Of a stretch of 19,340 nucleotides of DNA, positions 1 to 7,575 are shown one piece after another. A program made the translations under genes and the position numbers. The stretch is from Candidatus Woesearchaeota archaeon (lineage in GTDB: Archaea > Nanobdellota > Nanobdellia > Woesearchaeales > GW2011-AR4), in the NCBI GenBank assembly GCA_018303645.1, contig JAGVXR010000002.1:1-19340 (forward strand), written 5' to 3'. The notes under the pieces are model-generated. The model did not search any database and had not been told where the DNA came from. It saw nothing but the letters and a program-made list of their open reading frames with translations. Each line of letters opens with the position of its first letter. The first letter of the stretch is position 1.

Positions 1-150
1 ATCATAGCTTCTGCTTCTTGGTACATTGGCTATGTCAGAAAGCTCTCCTGCTGTGGATACCCCTCTGCTAAGCAGCGCTGTCCAGATTTTTACTTCGTAG
101 CCATTAATCCCAAAGTTTTTTATTTGTTTTTCTGATATTGGTGTCAGCAT
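1..150 (-). CDS. TrmB-family transcriptional regulator, N-terminal part (cut by window edge)
   Basis: Fifty codons are visible from an ATG at 150 down to the window edge with no stop. The protein begins MLTPISEKQI and continues through GINGYEVKIWTALL, GVSTAGELSDIANVPRSRSY. This is the winged helix-turn-helix start of the TrmB/sugar-specific regulator family: a first helix ending in Y-E-x-K-x-W/Y-x-A-L-L, then a recognition helix around VPRSRSYD. Family members bind DNA as dimers and often respond to sugars or other small ligands through a C-terminal domain, which is outside the window, so the ligand cannot be guessed. The gene diverges from orc1 across the predicted replication origin. A TATA-like box at 171-180 lies about 26 nt upstream of the ATG and suggests a leaderless transcript. 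Family assignment is fairly sure; function is unknown. Confidence 0.7.
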   Translation of the reverse strand, partial: MLTPISEKQIKNFGINGYEVKIWTALLSRGVSTAGELSDIANVPRSRSYD

Positions 151-170
151 TTCGTAAAGGTAATATATTT

Positions 171-180
171 AGTTTAAAAA
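171..180 (-). promoter_or_regulatory. TATA box for the TrmB-like gene
   Basis: On the minus strand the sequence reads TTTTTAAACT, preceded by a purine-rich AAAAGG that could be the TFB (BRE) contact. Its centre is about 26 nt from the ATG at 150, the same spacing seen for orc1, mcm and others here. Confidence 0.5.
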
Positions 181-224
181 CCTTTTGTTTTTTTATTATT
201 ATATAGTGATAAATAGGTGTAGTG

Positions 225-249
225 TCACCCCTTTCTTTCTATTGGAAAA
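225..249 (-). promoter_or_regulatory. Origin recognition box (ORB), left copy
   Basis: On the minus strand it reads TTCCAATAGAAAGAAA followed by GGGGTG. It aligns without gaps to the right copy, with 16 of 22 positions identical: the TTCCA dyad half, the GAAA half and the G-string at matching spacing. The G-string points away from the AT-rich centre, as it does in the right copy. Confidence 0.7.
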
Positions 250-349
250 TTGTTTTTGTTTTGTTTTTTAGTGTGTTATTATCATATTTATTTATTTATA
301 TTCTATATAGAAAATAATATAATGAATATATAATAAAAAAATAATAATA

Positions 350-372
350 ACTTCCATAGGAAATGTAGGGGT
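350..372 (+). promoter_or_regulatory. Origin recognition box (ORB), right copy, next to the orc1 promoter
   Basis: It reads TTCCATAGGAAATGTA followed by GGGGTG, which fits the archaeal ORB pattern of a TTCCA-nn-GGAAA dyad and a downstream run of G. It ends about 18 bp before the orc1 TATA box, so Orc1 bound here could also influence its own transcription (inference). Confidence 0.75.
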
Positions 373-390
373 GGGGTGTGTAAAGAAAAT

Positions 391-399
391 ATTTAAATA
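391..399 (+). promoter_or_regulatory. TATA box of the orc1-DP1-DP2 operon
   Basis: ATTTAAATA is preceded by an A-rich BRE-like AAAGAAAAT. The ATG at 422 lies 27 nt from its centre, so transcription would start at or next to the start codon (leaderless). This rules against the upstream in-frame GTG at 371, which lies before the promoter. Confidence 0.7.
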
Positions 400-421
400 C
401 CACCATTTCATCTGGAACTAT

Positions 422-1627
422 ATGGTTGAAACGGGGTTGGAAGAGTTTTTTGAGGTGTTTCTGAGGAAAGAAAGTGTTTTTTTTGATAAAAAAGTACTCC
501 AATCATCATATACACCCGAAACAATCCCCCATAGGGAAGAACAAGCCAAACAAATAGCCAATATTCTCGCTCCAGCATTAAAAGCCGAAAAACCGTCCAA
601 TATCTTTATTTATGGAAAAACAGGCACAGGTAAAACACTGACCGCAAGGTACACAACCCAAAAACTGACAGACGTCTCCATAAAAGAAAATATACCTCTG
701 CGTGTGTTGTATATAAACTGCAAACTAAAGAGGAGCACAGACACCGAATACCGGCTGATTGCGCAACTTGCAAGAGAGCTTGGGAAGGCAATACCGCCGA
801 CAGGGCTGCCAACAGAGGAAGTTTACAAGATATTCTTTAAGGCGCTCAACAAACAAAAACAAAACTACATACTGGTTTTGGATGAGATAGACCAGCTTGT
901 GATTAAAACGGGGGACAATGTCCTGTACAACCTCACAAGAATAAATGATGACACAGAATCCCAGATATCAATAATGGGGATATCTAATGACATCATGTTC
1001 GTCGACGGGCTGGACCCTAGGGTAAAATCCTCCCTCTCTGAGGAAGAAATAGTTTTTCCTCCGTACAACGCGCTGCAGATACAATCAATCCTTAACCAAA
1101 GGGTGGGCTTGGCTTTTAACAATGGTGTTTTAGAGAATGGAGTAATAGAAAAATGTGCGGCATATGCCGCACGCGACCACGGGGATGCAAGGCGCGCGCT
1201 AGAGCTCCTCAGGGTTGCAGGCGAGGTTGCAGACAGGAAAAACTCAAAAAAAATCACAATAGAGGATATTGACGAGGCTGAAGAAAAGATTGACAGGGAC
1301 AGGATAATAGAAGTGGTGGCAACACAGCCGAAGCAGTACAAGCTCGTTCTTTACGCCATACTCTCGCTTCAGCCCGGCAGGGGCAACAACATATTTACCG
1401 GGGAAGTTTACGAAATATACAAGTCATTATGCAAAAAGACAAACACAAGCATACTGACCCAAAGAAGGGTATCTGACATAATATCTGAATTTGATATGCT
1501 TGGCGTGGTCAATGCAAAAGTCATATCCAAAGGAAGGTATGGCAGGACAAGGGACATCTCATTGGAAATACCTGAAGCGGTATTCTCCAAAATAAAAAAT
1601 ATTCTTGAAGAAAGCATACATCTCTAA
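422..1627 (+). CDS. orc1: Orc1/Cdc6 replication initiator
   Basis: This AAA+ ATPase recognises ORB elements at the origin, remodels DNA and helps load MCM. Numbering from the ATG at 422 (401 aa), Walker A is GKTGTGKT at 65-72, Walker B VLDEID at 152-157, and sensor 1 lies around IMGISND at 184-190. The initiator-specific region includes DPRVKSSL near 198-205, sensor 2 is GDARRALELL at 254-263, and a winged-helix DNA-binding domain follows from about 300 to the end. Length is normal for the family and all ATPase motifs are intact. The start was chosen because a TATA box lies 27 nt upstream; a longer frame from GTG 371 would begin inside the ORB. DP1 follows after one base, so the initiator and polymerase are probably co-transcribed. 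Identification is very secure. Confidence 0.96.
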   Translation: MVETGLEEFFEVFLRKESVFFDKKVLQSSYTPETIPHREEQAKQIANILAPALKAEKPSNIFIYGKTGTGKTLTARYTTQKLTDVSIKENIPLRVLYINCKLKRSTDTEYRLIAQLARELGKAIPPTGLPTEEVYKIFFKALNKQKQNYILVLDEIDQLVIKTGDNVLYNLTRINDDTESQISIMGISNDIMFVDGLDPRVKSSLSEEEIVFPPYNALQIQSILNQRVGLAFNNGVLENGVIEKCAAYAARDHGDARRALELLRVAGEVADRKNSKKITIEDIDEAEEKIDRDRIIEVVATQPKQYKLVLYAILSLQPGRGNNIFTGEVYEIYKSLCKKTNTSILTQRRVSDIISEFDMLGVVNAKVISKGRYGRTRDISLEIPEAVFSKIKNILEESIHL

Positions 1628-1628
1628 T

Positions 1629-3119
1629 ATGCAGCAAGAGCTTATAAAAAAGAAAAGGGAAATAATAGACGCATTTTTAAAGAGAGGAATCCTCGTAAGT
1701 TCAGATTTTTTAAAAGATGTCGGCAGCCATGATGGCATTTCTAGAATATTCGACACTCTTAACTCAAAACAAATTGAGGACGCTGTCCTGGAATCAAGCC
1801 TAGGCATTCTAATTGAGCAGGCGGAAAAGCAGGCAAAAACACAGGAAGGTGGGCAAGAAAACCATGTTAAAGTAATAACTTCCTATAAAGACGAGCCTAA
1901 AAAAAGAGAACCCCAGGATTTTATAGACTATTTCAACAACAGGTACAAGTCAATAGAAAAAATTCTGAAGCAGCACCAGGAACTGAAAAATACACTCTCC
2001 ATAAATAAGATAATCAGCAAAAAAGAGAAAGAAAATATAGCTGTAATAGGGATGGTGGGCAGCAAGCAGGTGACAAAAAACGGGAATCTGATGTTTATTC
2101 TGGAAGACCCCACGGGGCAAACTAAAATTATAGTCAACAAAAACAAGCCAACATTGTTCAATGAGGCGAAAGATGTTGTATTGGACGAGGTAATTGGCGT
2201 TGCCGGCGTCAATGTCGGCTCAGTGGTATTTGCAAACAATATCATCTGGCCCGGCACGCCAACCAGCAGGGAGCTTAAAAAATCAGGGGAGGAAAGCTAT
2301 GCACTATTTCTATCAGACCTGCATGTCGGATCTTCAAAGTTTTTATCGGAAGATTTTGAAAAATTTCTGCGATGGATAAACGGCGAAATGGGAAGCCAGC
2401 AGCAAAAGCAGATAGCCCAAAAAGTTGAATACATCTTCATTGCAGGTGACTTGGTTGACGGCTGTGGAATATACCCTGAGCAGGACAAGGAATTGTCAAT
2501 AAAAGATATATATCAGCAATACGGGGAATGCGCCGGGCTTCTCGAGCAGATACCAAAACACATACCGCTGATTATATGCCCCGGCAACCACGACGCGTTG
2601 CGCATCTCGGAGCCGCAGCACCCGTTATCAAAAGATTTCTCCAAACCAATGTACGGGCTAAACAACGCGATAATGGTGTCAAACCCATCCTACATCAATA
2701 TTCATTCCTCGAGCAATTTTACCGGGTTTGATGTTTTAATGTATCACGGATACTCTTTCGACTATTTCGTGGCAGAAGTTGATTCATTAAGAAACCAAGG
2801 CGGCTACGACCGGGCAGACTTGATTATGAAATTCCTGTTGAAGAGGAGGCACCTGGCGCCAACACATCTATCCACCCTGTACATTCCTGATACAAAAAGG
2901 GACCCTTTAGTTATTGAAAAAATCCCTGATTTTTTCCTTAGTGGGCACATACACAAATCAGTAACGGCAAATTACCGCAATACCACCCTAATTTGCGGAA
3001 GCTGCTGGCAAAGCAAAACGGCATTTCAGGAAAAAGTGGGGCATAATCCCGAGCCAAGCAGGGTGCCGATAGTGAATCTTCAGACAAGGGAAGTAAAGAT
3101 ATTAAAATTTGGGCAGTAA
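1629..3119 (+). CDS. polB: DNA polymerase D small subunit DP1 (3'-5' exonuclease)
   Basis: DP1 is the proofreading subunit of the archaeal replicative polymerase PolD. The 496-aa product has a variable helical N-terminus (about 1-125), an OB-fold (about 130-215) and a calcineurin-like phosphoesterase domain to the end. All metal-binding motifs are visible: SDLHVGS near 229-235, GDLVDG 273-278, GNHD 319-322, MYHGYSFD near 371-378 and SGHIHKS near 438-444. An active Mre11-like exonuclease is therefore expected. The ATG at 1629 lies one base after the orc1 stop (TAATATG), indicating translational coupling. An in-frame TTG at 1605 inside orc1 is rejected because it adds only eight residues with no family support. 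The DP2 gene begins two bases after this stop codon. Confidence 0.95.
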   Translation: MQQELIKKKREIIDAFLKRGILVSSDFLKDVGSHDGISRIFDTLNSKQIEDAVLESSLGILIEQAEKQAKTQEGGQENHVKVITSYKDEPKKREPQDFIDYFNNRYKSIEKILKQHQELKNTLSINKIISKKEKENIAVIGMVGSKQVTKNGNLMFILEDPTGQTKIIVNKNKPTLFNEAKDVVLDEVIGVAGVNVGSVVFANNIIWPGTPTSRELKKSGEESYALFLSDLHVGSSKFLSEDFEKFLRWINGEMGSQQQKQIAQKVEYIFIAGDLVDGCGIYPEQDKELSIKDIYQQYGECAGLLEQIPKHIPLIICPGNHDALRISEPQHPLSKDFSKPMYGLNNAIMVSNPSYINIHSSSNFTGFDVLMYHGYSFDYFVAEVDSLRNQGGYDRADLIMKFLLKRRHLAPTHLSTLYIPDTKRDPLVIEKIPDFFLSGHIHKSVTANYRNTTLICGSCWQSKTAFQEKVGHNPEPSRVPIVNLQTREVKILKFGQ

Positions 3120-3120
3120 A

Positions 3121-6100
3121 ATGATGAATAAGATATATACAGACGAAATAACAAAAAAAATAAGCGCAGCCTACAAAGCCGCCAACGCAGCAAGGTTAAA
3201 AGGCTATGACCCTGAAGAAACAGTAAATATTCCGCTTGCCAAAAATATGGCGGAAAGGGTAGAGGGATTGGTAAGCGTGGCAGCCCCAAACATAATAAAT
3301 AAAGGGCTGCCGAAGAGAATCAATGAGCTGGAGGGAATTTACGGTAAATTAGACTGGAGAGTGGCCCTGAAAATAGCATTGGAGACAACACAGCAGAAAT
3401 TCTGCGAATTTGAAACACAAAAAGAAGCTATAGAAACAGGCATAAGGGTTGGGCTGGCGTACCTGACAATGGGCATTGTGGCATCGCCGCTTGAGGGATT
3501 TGTAGGATTAAAAATCAGAAAACGCCGCGATGGAAAAGAATATTTTTCCCTGATGTATTCCGGCCCGATAAGAAGCGCAGGCGGAACTGCAGGTGCAGTA
3601 AGCGTGGTTATCGCTGACTATATACGCAAAAACCTCGGTTTTGATGTTTATGACCCATCAGAAAAGGAAATAAGAAGGATGGTTACTGAACTTTATGACT
3701 ACCATGAAAGAGTCACCAATCTCCAATACCTGCCCAGCGAAAAGGAAATAAGTTTTCTTACAGGCAACTTGCCGGTGCAAATAGACGGCGACGCATCTGA
3801 AGATATTGAAGTGTCAAATCACAAGGATCTTGAGAGGATAGACACTAACCGGGTGAGGAGCGGGCCTTGCCTTGTCCTTGGCGAGTGCATTGCCCAAAAA
3901 GCAGTCAAGGTATGGAGCCAGCTTAAAAAATGGGGCAAGGAATTTGATATTGGGCACTGGGAGTTTTTGCAGGAATTTGTGCAGTTGCAAAAAGAAACAA
4001 GAGCCAAAGAGAAGACAACAAAAAAAGGAATATATCCTATTTATACATATATCCAGGATTTGGTGGCAGGCCGGCCTGTTTTGACTCACCCTTCAGCCGT
4101 AGGCGGATTTAGGCTGAGGTACGGAAGGTGCAGGACATCTGGATACTCAGCTTCAGCGATACATCCCGCTACCATGGTTATCCTGGATGGGTATCTTGCA
4201 ATCGGCACACAGCTTAAAGTTGAAAGGCCCGGAAAGGCGACAGCCATAAGCATGTGCGACTCCATAGAGGGGCCCATAGTAAAATTAAAAGACAACAGCG
4301 TCTTAAAATTAGACAGCGAGCAAAAAGCAAAAGAAGTTTTAGGTATGATAAAAGAGATCATCTTTCTGGGGGACATCCTGATAAGCTATGGTGATTTCTT
4401 CAACAGGGCGCACCCCTTGGCGCCTGCAGGCTATTGTGAAGAGTGGTGGGCGCTTGACGTTGAAAAATCAATGGTGAACTTATTCGGCTCTTTAGACTAT
4501 TATAAATTATCGCAATTGACGAACATCGAAGCCGAATACCTTGAAAAATTGACAAGGGAATATTTTTTCAGAAGCCCGGACGCAAAAACAGCGATAACAT
4601 TAAGCAGAAGCATTGGCGTGCCGCTGCACCCCTGCTACACTTACCATTGGAAAACAATTTCTAGAGAAAGCTTCATTGATTTGCTGAAGTGGCTTATGTC
4701 CGCTAAGATAGAATTTGAAGGTGGCAGAATCAGCAAGATAATCCTGCAAAAAAATGAAATTGGAAAAAGAATTCTGGAGCTGCTTGGGATTCCGCATGTC
4801 TTTATCAACAGCGAGTTTACAGTGATAGGAAAAGAAGATGCAGAGATTTTATACAGCATGTTAAAGCTCGGCGGGAGTGATTTTTATGAGCAGTGCAAAA
4901 ACTCCGAAATTGAGGAGGTTATTGACATAATAAACTCCGTCTCGGATATAAAGCTGAGGGACAAGTCAGGCACTTTTATAGGCGCCAGGATGGGAAGGCC
5001 CGAAAAGGCAAAAGTAAGGAAGCTTGACGGAAGCCCGCACACGCTATTCCCCATAGGCAAGCAAGGGGGCAAACTCAGGGCATTTCAGAGTGCAATGGAA
5101 ATTGGATTTATAGAGGCGGAGCTGCCGTCATATTTTTGCGGCAAGTGCAAAAAAGAAACAATCTTTGGGATTTGCGAGCAGTGCGGAGAAAAAACAGGCA
5201 AGATGAATTATTGCAGATTATGCGGCTTAGTCAAAGGCGCAAAATGCCAGCACGGCGAAGCTCTTAACTATAAATCACAAAAAATAGACATTAACTATCA
5301 CTTCAAAAAAGCTCTGGAGAATCTCGGCATGCAGCAATACCCGGATTTGATCAAGGGAGTGCGGGGAACCTCAAACAAAAGCCACATCCCGGAGCATTTT
5401 GCAAAGGGCATTCTGAGGGCTAAATATGACATGCCTATAAACAGGGATGGCACTACAAGGTATGACATGACGCAGCTGCCGATAACTCACTTCAAGCCAA
5501 AGGAAATAGGAACTTCAGTGGACGATTTAAAGGATCTCGGCTATTTGAGTGACATCAGCGGAGCAGAGCTCACAAGCCAGGAGCAGATTCTGGAACTGAA
5601 GCCGCAGGATATAATACTCCCGAAATGCGAGGATGCCCCCGAGGCAGGAGCTGATAAAATTCTTTATAACCTAAGCATGTTTATAGACGAACTGCTGTCT
5701 TCTTTTTACAAGCAGGAAAAATTTTACAATATTAAATCCGAAAAAGACATTATTGGGCACCTGGTGGTGGCGCTTGCCCCTCATACGTCAGCAGGCACAG
5801 TCGCCAGGATAATCGGATTTTCAAAAACCCAGGCATTTTATGCGCATCCGTTGATGCACGCGGCAACCAGGCGAGACTGCGACGGCGATGAGGCGTCTGT
5901 CACCCTCCTAATGGATGTGCTTCTCAATTTCTCAAGGCAGTTTTTGCCTGATTCAAGGGGCTCAACACAGGACACTCCATTAGTTTTGACATCCATACTT
6001 AACCCGACAGAAGTTGATGATATGGTCTTTGATTTAGATGTCGTGCAGCGCTACCCTATCGAATTTTACGAAGCAACCCAAATTTATGAAATGCCGTGGA

Positions 6101-6627
6101 ACGTAAATATAGACAGGTTTGCAAATATATTGAACAATGAGAATGAATATTCAAGCATAGGCTACACACATCCTGTCAGCAATATCAATTCAGGAGTCAA
6201 GTGCTCTTCATACAAGATATTGCCCTCAATGGAAGAGAAGCTGAAGGGGCAGATGGAGCTTGCAGAAAGGATAAGGGCAGTTGATGCAACTGACGTCGCA
6301 AGGTTAGTCATAGAAAAGCACCTGCTTCGTGACATAAAGGGCAACCTGAGAAAATTCTCGCAGCAGCAGTTCAGGTGCAGCAAATGCACTGAAAAATACA
6401 GAAGGCCCCCTTTAATCGGAAAATGCCTCGCATGCGGGGGCAGGCTCATCTTCACTGTTTCAGAGGGTGCAATCATCAAATATCTGGAGCCTGCAATCTC
6501 ATTGTCCGAGAAATACAATGTGCCGCCTTACCTCAAGCAAGTTCTTTTGCTGACAAAAGACAGGGTTGAAGGCGTGTTCGGAAAAGATAAAGACAAGCAG
6601 GAAGGATTGGGAAGATGGTTTGGGTAG
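3121..6627 (+). CDS. polC: DNA polymerase D large catalytic subunit DP2
   Basis: DP2 is the polymerase subunit of PolD and belongs to the two-barrel superfamily shared with multisubunit RNA polymerases. The protein is 1168 aa, close to the usual length without inteins. The N-terminal part contains the conserved SGPIRSAGGTAGA block near 147-159 and HPSAVGGFRLRYGR near 323-336. A zinc-rich segment carries FCGKC, CEQC and YCRLC (about 672-702). The catalytic loop is RRDCDGDEAS, with D919, D921 and D923. A second zinc site (RCSKC, KCLACGG) lies near 1085-1106. The last residues, QEGLGRWFG, match a PCNA-interacting PIP box (Q-x-x-L-x-x-W-F). The active-site region, where related genes often carry inteins, is uninterrupted. 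Tandem ATGs at 3121 and 3124 follow the DP1 stop by one base; I use the first. Confidence 0.96.
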   Translation: MMNKIYTDEITKKISAAYKAANAARLKGYDPEETVNIPLAKNMAERVEGLVSVAAPNIINKGLPKRINELEGIYGKLDWRVALKIALETTQQKFCEFETQKEAIETGIRVGLAYLTMGIVASPLEGFVGLKIRKRRDGKEYFSLMYSGPIRSAGGTAGAVSVVIADYIRKNLGFDVYDPSEKEIRRMVTELYDYHERVTNLQYLPSEKEISFLTGNLPVQIDGDASEDIEVSNHKDLERIDTNRVRSGPCLVLGECIAQKAVKVWSQLKKWGKEFDIGHWEFLQEFVQLQKETRAKEKTTKKGIYPIYTYIQDLVAGRPVLTHPSAVGGFRLRYGRCRTSGYSASAIHPATMVILDGYLAIGTQLKVERPGKATAISMCDSIEGPIVKLKDNSVLKLDSEQKAKEVLGMIKEIIFLGDILISYGDFFNRAHPLAPAGYCEEWWALDVEKSMVNLFGSLDYYKLSQLTNIEAEYLEKLTREYFFRSPDAKTAITLSRSIGVPLHPCYTYHWKTISRESFIDLLKWLMSAKIEFEGGRISKIILQKNEIGKRILELLGIPHVFINSEFTVIGKEDAEILYSMLKLGGSDFYEQCKNSEIEEVIDIINSVSDIKLRDKSGTFIGARMGRPEKAKVRKLDGSPHTLFPIGKQGGKLRAFQSAMEIGFIEAELPSYFCGKCKKETIFGICEQCGEKTGKMNYCRLCGLVKGAKCQHGEALNYKSQKIDINYHFKKALENLGMQQYPDLIKGVRGTSNKSHIPEHFAKGILRAKYDMPINRDGTTRYDMTQLPITHFKPKEIGTSVDDLKDLGYLSDISGAELTSQEQILELKPQDIILPKCEDAPEAGADKILYNLSMFIDELLSSFYKQEKFYNIKSEKDIIGHLVVALAPHTSAGTVARIIGFSKTQAFYAHPLMHAATRRDCDGDEASVTLLMDVLLNFSRQFLPDSRGSTQDTPLVLTSILNPTEVDDMVFDLDVVQRYPIEFYEATQIYEMPWNVNIDRFANILNNENEYSSIGYTHPVSNINSGVKCSSYKILPSMEEKLKGQMELAERIRAVDATDVARLVIEKHLLRDIKGNLRKFSQQQFRCSKCTEKYRRPPLIGKCLACGGRLIFTVSEGAIIKYLEPAISLSEKYNVPPYLKQVLLLTKDRVEGVFGKDKDKQEGLGRWFG

Positions 6628-6638
6628 AAATTAATATC

Positions 6639-7031
6639 TTAAGCAGCATACTGAGTAGGGGTTTTCAAAACTTCTTCAGCAACATAATCTATTAAAGCTT
6701 TCCCGACATTTCTAATTTCTTCCACTAGATCTGATTTAGAACTGGCTGATATTGGAAGTTTCATTTCTCTTAACCCAAATTCTGTTAGAGCATCAATAGC
6801 ATCACCAACTAACTGTGGCTCTAATCTTACTGAAATATCAGAGCGAGTTTTTTGGTTTATATTAAAGAGATATCGTAGATTTGAGAATTCTTTCTCTCGA
6901 GAAACAGTAGCAATTAAAACTTTTTTACCTTCCCTCATCAAATAATATCCAACTATGTGGGTGGTTTTACTGGCAGACGGATAAATAGTATACTCCCTAG
7001 ACAACCATTGTGTTCCATCTATAATGGTCAT
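6639..7031 (-). CDS. Hypothetical protein, 130 aa
   Basis: I do not recognise this protein. It looks soluble and mixed alpha/beta, with no signal peptide, membrane helix or cysteine motif. The N-terminal half (to about residue 55) has alternating strands such as HIVGYYLM and KKVLIATVS. The C-terminal half is helical (VGDAIDALTEFGLREMK, then LVEEIRNVGKALIDYVAEE). It converges on DP2 with an 11-nt gap. The ATG at 7031 has a TATA box about 25 nt upstream (7051-7060), indicating a leaderless mRNA of its own, just after the aIF2-beta stop. Codon choice looks more AT-rich than in its neighbours (my impression by eye), which could mean later acquisition. The reading frame is believable because of the promoter and the clean fit between flanking genes. 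Confidence 0.65.
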   Translation of the reverse strand: MTIIDGTQWLSREYTIYPSASKTTHIVGYYLMREGKKVLIATVSREKEFSNLRYLFNINQKTRSDISVRLEPQLVGDAIDALTEFGLREMKLPISASSKSDLVEEIRNVGKALIDYVAEEVLKTPTQYAA

Positions 7032-7050
7032 TAGAGGCTAAAAATAAACA

Positions 7051-7060
7051 ATAATATAAA
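7051..7060 (-). promoter_or_regulatory. TATA box for the 130-aa gene
   Basis: The minus strand reads CTTTTTATATTAT. Its centre is about 25 nt before the ATG at 7031 and it lies in the short gap after the aIF2-beta stop codon. Confidence 0.5.
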
Positions 7061-7069
7061 AAGGTTTCC

Positions 7070-7489
7070 TCAAATCTTCGCCTTTACAACATTCTTTGCG
7101 CCGCATGCGGTGCATTTCATGTAATTCAGGCCTTCCTCCTTCACGATTGAAGTGTCTGGCTTGCCGCACTCAAAGCAAAGCACAAAATCATTTGCAAACT
7201 GCCTTATCTTTTCATTAATCCTCGAGGCAGGCACTTTTGTGCCAAGAATCAAAGCTCCTGATTTTTTTATTTCGCCGGGGGTTGCAAGCTCTTTAAGCAC
7301 ATATTTGAGGAAATGGCTGACATCCCTTCTCAGCGCAGACGCAATCTGCAAAAAATTGGATATGATTGTACGGTTGCCCTGCATATGCCCCATCACTTTT
7401 GGGATTTCAAACCTCTCTTTAATGAAAACAACCTCAGGAAGGTTCTTTCTTACATCCTCAAGCATTTTTTTGTAGTCATCCATATTCAT
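7070..7489 (-). CDS. Translation initiation factor 2, beta subunit (aIF2-beta)
   Basis: aIF2-beta is part of the heterotrimer that brings initiator tRNA to the small ribosomal subunit. The protein begins MNMDDYKKMLEDVRKNLPE, the usual N-terminal helix. A core domain contains RTIISNFLQIASALRR and HFLKYVLKELAT, and a zinc ribbon at the C-terminus has CFECGKPDTS and MKCTACGAKN (C-x2-C and C-x2-C). Length (139 aa) matches the family. Upstream in-frame starts (GTG 7534, ATG 7528) would add a non-homologous tail. A TATA box at 7504-7513 lies 20-26 nt before the two candidate ATGs at 7489 and 7483, so the true start may be 7483 (MDDYKK). The gene is divergent from the SpoIIM-family gene. Confidence 0.93.
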   Translation of the reverse strand: MNMDDYKKMLEDVRKNLPEVVFIKERFEIPKVMGHMQGNRTIISNFLQIASALRRDVSHFLKYVLKELATPGEIKKSGALILGTKVPASRINEKIRQFANDFVLCFECGKPDTSIVKEEGLNYMKCTACGAKNVVKAKI

Positions 7490-7503
7490 CAAGAACAGAG
7501 CTT

Positions 7504-7513
7504 TATTTATAAA
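7504..7513 (-). promoter_or_regulatory. TATA box for aIF2-beta
   Basis: The minus strand reads TTTATAAATA, 26 nt (centre) from the ATG at 7483. It supports a start at 7483 or 7489 over the longer frame that begins upstream of it. Confidence 0.5.
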
Positions 7514-7543
7514 TTTAATTACCGGCATTATCACAATCCAAAA

Positions 7544-7553
7544 ACTATATAAA
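7544..7553 (+). promoter_or_regulatory. TATA box for the SpoIIM-family gene
   Basis: ACTATATAAA is centred about 27 nt before the ATG at 7576, indicating a leaderless transcript. It shares an 86-bp divergent promoter region with aIF2-beta. Confidence 0.55.
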
Positions 7554-7575
7554 CCAACTATGCCAAAAAATTAGA

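Larger units (their letters stand above)
225..372. other. Predicted chromosomal replication origin (oriC)
   Basis: A stretch of about 100 bp (250-349), almost entirely A and T, lies between two Orc1-binding-box-like elements of the same length in inverted orientation, directly upstream of orc1. Near its middle is a perfect 12-bp palindrome, TTCTATATAGAA (301-312). Known archaeal origins combine inverted ORB elements with an AT-rich unwinding region next to a cdc6/orc1 gene, and in Pyrococcus the DP1 and DP2 genes follow as here. The sequence pattern and context are seen directly; origin activity is inferred. It would be weaker if a second orc1-linked origin existed elsewhere in the genome. 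Confidence 0.8.

Noticed and set aside
371..421. Seventeen-residue N-terminal extension of Orc1 from GTG 371
   Set aside because: It begins inside the ORB and upstream of the TATA box at 391-399; ATG 422 fits the promoter spacing and the family.
865..1341. Minus-strand open frame of 158 codons inside orc1
   Set aside because: Shadow of the orc1 coding frame; serine/leucine-rich product without domain features or promoter.
5870..5900. Possible intein insertion at the DP2 active site
   Set aside because: The reading frame through HAATRRDCDGDE is continuous with no intein blocks.
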